DNA from: Micromonospora radicis
Lineage (GTDB): Bacteria; Actinomycetota; Actinomycetes; Mycobacteriales; Micromonosporaceae
NCBI RefSeq assembly: GCF_003583405.1
Contig: NZ_QXEC01000040.1
Span: 1-32,287, forward strand
Length of the DNA: 32,287 nucleotides
Direction: 5' to 3'
In this document: positions 31,251-32,287 of the stretch, piece after piece
Numbering within the stretch: position 1 is the stretch's first letter
Layout: each line of letters opens with the position of its first letter
Program-made: the position numbers and the translations under genes
Notes under the pieces: generated by a model
Seen by the model: the letters and a program-made list of their open reading frames with translations, nothing else
What the model was told of the DNA's origin: nothing
The model's database searches: none

Positions 31251-31774
31251 CCCGGGCACTGCTCTCCCTCGGCAGCAACCTCGGTGACCGGCTCGCCCAC
31301 CTGCGTACCGCCATGGCCGTGTTCGGCGACGACGTGCTGGTCGCCTCCGGCGTGTACGAGACCCCGCCGTGGGGCGACACCGAGCAGCCGGCGTACCTGA
31401 ACGCGGTGCTACTGGTCGTGGACCCGGCGGCGGCCCCCGAGGACTGGCTGGCGCGAGCCCGGACGGCGGAGGACGCGGCCGGTCGCGTCCGTGATCCGCG
31501 GCGCCGGTTCGGCCCCCGGACACTCGACGTCGATGTCGTCGCGGTCTGGACCGACGACGACCAGCCGGTGCTCAGCGACGATCCGCAGCTGACCCTGCCG
31601 CATCCCCGGGCGCATCTGCGCGCCTTCGTACTCCGGCCGTGGATCGACATCCAGCCCTACGCCCGACTGCCCGGGCACGGTTGGCTGACCGATCTGCTGA
31701 CCTCCGGTCCGGCCGCGGCCGAGGTTGCGGAACTGCGTGCCCGGCCGGATCTGGCGTTAGAGTCGACGACATGA
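31247..31774 (+). CDS. folK: 6-Hydroxymethyl-7,8-dihydropterin pyrophosphokinase
   Basis: Transfers pyrophosphate from ATP to hydroxymethyl-dihydropterin, the step before FolP. The product is 175 residues. The family motifs are LLSLGSNLGDR, the VYETPPWG segment, YLNAV, RFGPRTLDVDVV (metal-binding DxD) and LPHPRAHLRAFVL. The start and stop both overlap the neighbours by 4 nt. The last 20 or so residues are Ala-rich and variable. Confidence 0.97.
   Translation: MTRALLSLGSNLGDRLAHLRTAMAVFGDDVLVASGVYETPPWGDTEQPAYLNAVLLVVDPAAAPEDWLARARTAEDAAGRVRDPRRRFGPRTLDVDVVAVWTDDDQPVLSDDPQLTLPHPRAHLRAFVLRPWIDIQPYARLPGHGWLTDLLTSGPAAAEVAELRARPDLALESTT
31758..31763 (+). promoter_or_regulatory. Possible internal -10 box before the DUF3180 gene
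   Basis: TAGAGT is 7 nt before the ATG at 31771 and lies inside folK. It would allow leaderless transcription of DUF3180 in addition to read-through from folP. Confidence 0.4.
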
Positions 31775-32287
31775 CCCAGTCCCCATCGCCCGACGGGTCG
31801 CGGATGGGCCCCACCCGCATCTCGACACTGGTGGTGGCCGCCCTGGCCGCGGCGGCGGCCGCCTGGCTGCTGATCAGCAGCCTCTACTACAACCGGCTGC
31901 CACCGTTGCCCTGGCTGCCGGTGGTCACCCTGGCCGGGCTCGCGGTGCTGGAGGCGTACGCGGCGGTCAACACCCGGGGCCGGATCGACCGGCGGCCGGG
32001 CCGGGAGCCCGTCAATCCGCTGATGGTCGCCCGGTTCGTGGTGCTCGCCAAGGCGTCCGCCCTGGTGGGCGCGATCTTCACCGGTTTCTACGCGGGGTTG
32101 ACCGGCTGGTTGTTCGTGCAGACGACGCAGGCCGCCGCCGATGACCGGCCGGCCGGCGTGGCCGGCGTGGTGGCCGCGGCTGCCCTGGTGGCGGCCGCAC
32201 TCTGGCTGGAACGGTCGTGCCGGGTTCCGGAGCGACCGGAGGACGAGCACGAGCCCGACGACTGGGAGTCGCGCCCGGGTCGTCGCT
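31771..32287 (+). CDS. DUF3180-family membrane protein, 3' end outside window
   Basis: Unknown small membrane protein of the DUF3180 family, the gene that follows folK in actinobacteria (Rv3605c in M. tuberculosis). The visible 172 residues have four hydrophobic helices, at about 20-37, 46-64, 94-117 and 127-145. The polar C-terminal tail (ERSCRVPERPEDEHEPDDWESR) has started at the window edge, so the stop should be only a few codons away. The ATG overlaps the folK stop by 4 nt. Confidence 0.87.
   Translation, partial: MTQSPSPDGSRMGPTRISTLVVAALAAAAAAWLLISSLYYNRLPPLPWLPVVTLAGLAVLEAYAAVNTRGRIDRRPGREPVNPLMVARFVVLAKASALVGAIFTGFYAGLTGWLFVQTTQAAADDRPAGVAGVVAAAALVAAALWLERSCRVPERPEDEHEPDDWESRPGRR

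Noticed and set aside
1..32287. CRISPR arrays, tRNA or rRNA genes, insertion sequences
   Set aside because: No spaced repeat array, cloverleaf-like sequence, rRNA segment or transposase motif was recognised.

Overview
The window is very GC-rich with strong third-position G/C bias. It carries an actinobacterial housekeeping block and looks like a chromosome segment of a Micromonosporaceae-type actinomycete (Micromonospora, Salinispora or a relative). This is judged from protein character and gene order; no database search was run.

Left part (1-7534): an incomplete type VII (ESX-like) secretion locus. A fused three-ATPase EccC and the mycosin protease MycP lie on the minus strand, followed by a PAP2 phosphatase cut by the window edge. 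The membrane channel protein EccD is divergent on the plus strand. EccB, EccE and WXG100 substrates are not in the window.

Centre (7567-17043): the actinobacterial block ppa / dacB / DUF2342 metalloprotease / tilS / hpt / ftsH / folE. In Mycobacterium tuberculosis the same genes lie in the Rv3605c-Rv3628 region. A GlxA-type AraC regulator and a 44-aa membrane peptide sit between tilS and hpt. The block resumes at 29965 with folP-folB-folK and a DUF3180 membrane gene joined by ATGA overlaps, so the folate genes are split.

Insert (17044-29964): about 13 kb lies between folE and folP. Most of it is a minus-strand, tightly coupled operon resembling a minimal Gram-positive type IV secretion (conjugation-type) machine: a VirB2-like pilin candidate, a VirB3/PrgI-like protein, a 49-codon peptide, a VirB4 ATPase with a long Pro-rich arm, a VirB6-like channel, a VirB8-like protein, a lytic transglycosylase/M23 wall hydrolase and an unknown protein. 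Downstream is a second minus-strand pair: an FtsK/SpoIIIE-family protein whose P-loops have lost the catalytic lysine, and a coiled-coil membrane protein. Between the two units is a plus-strand, single-pass protein gene with a more A/T-rich 3' half. I see no relaxase, VirD4-type coupling ATPase, integrase, transposase, tRNA or att-like repeat. The insert therefore looks like a resident secretion or assembly apparatus rather than an active conjugative element. It is the part most worth following up.

Regulatory signals: several genes (DUF2342, glxA-like, 20568, folP, DUF3180) have a TAnnnT -10 box 6-7 nt before the start codon, which suggests leaderless mRNAs. A long inverted repeat sits in front of the glxA-like regulator. 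Strong hairpins lie before hpt and between folE and the insert.
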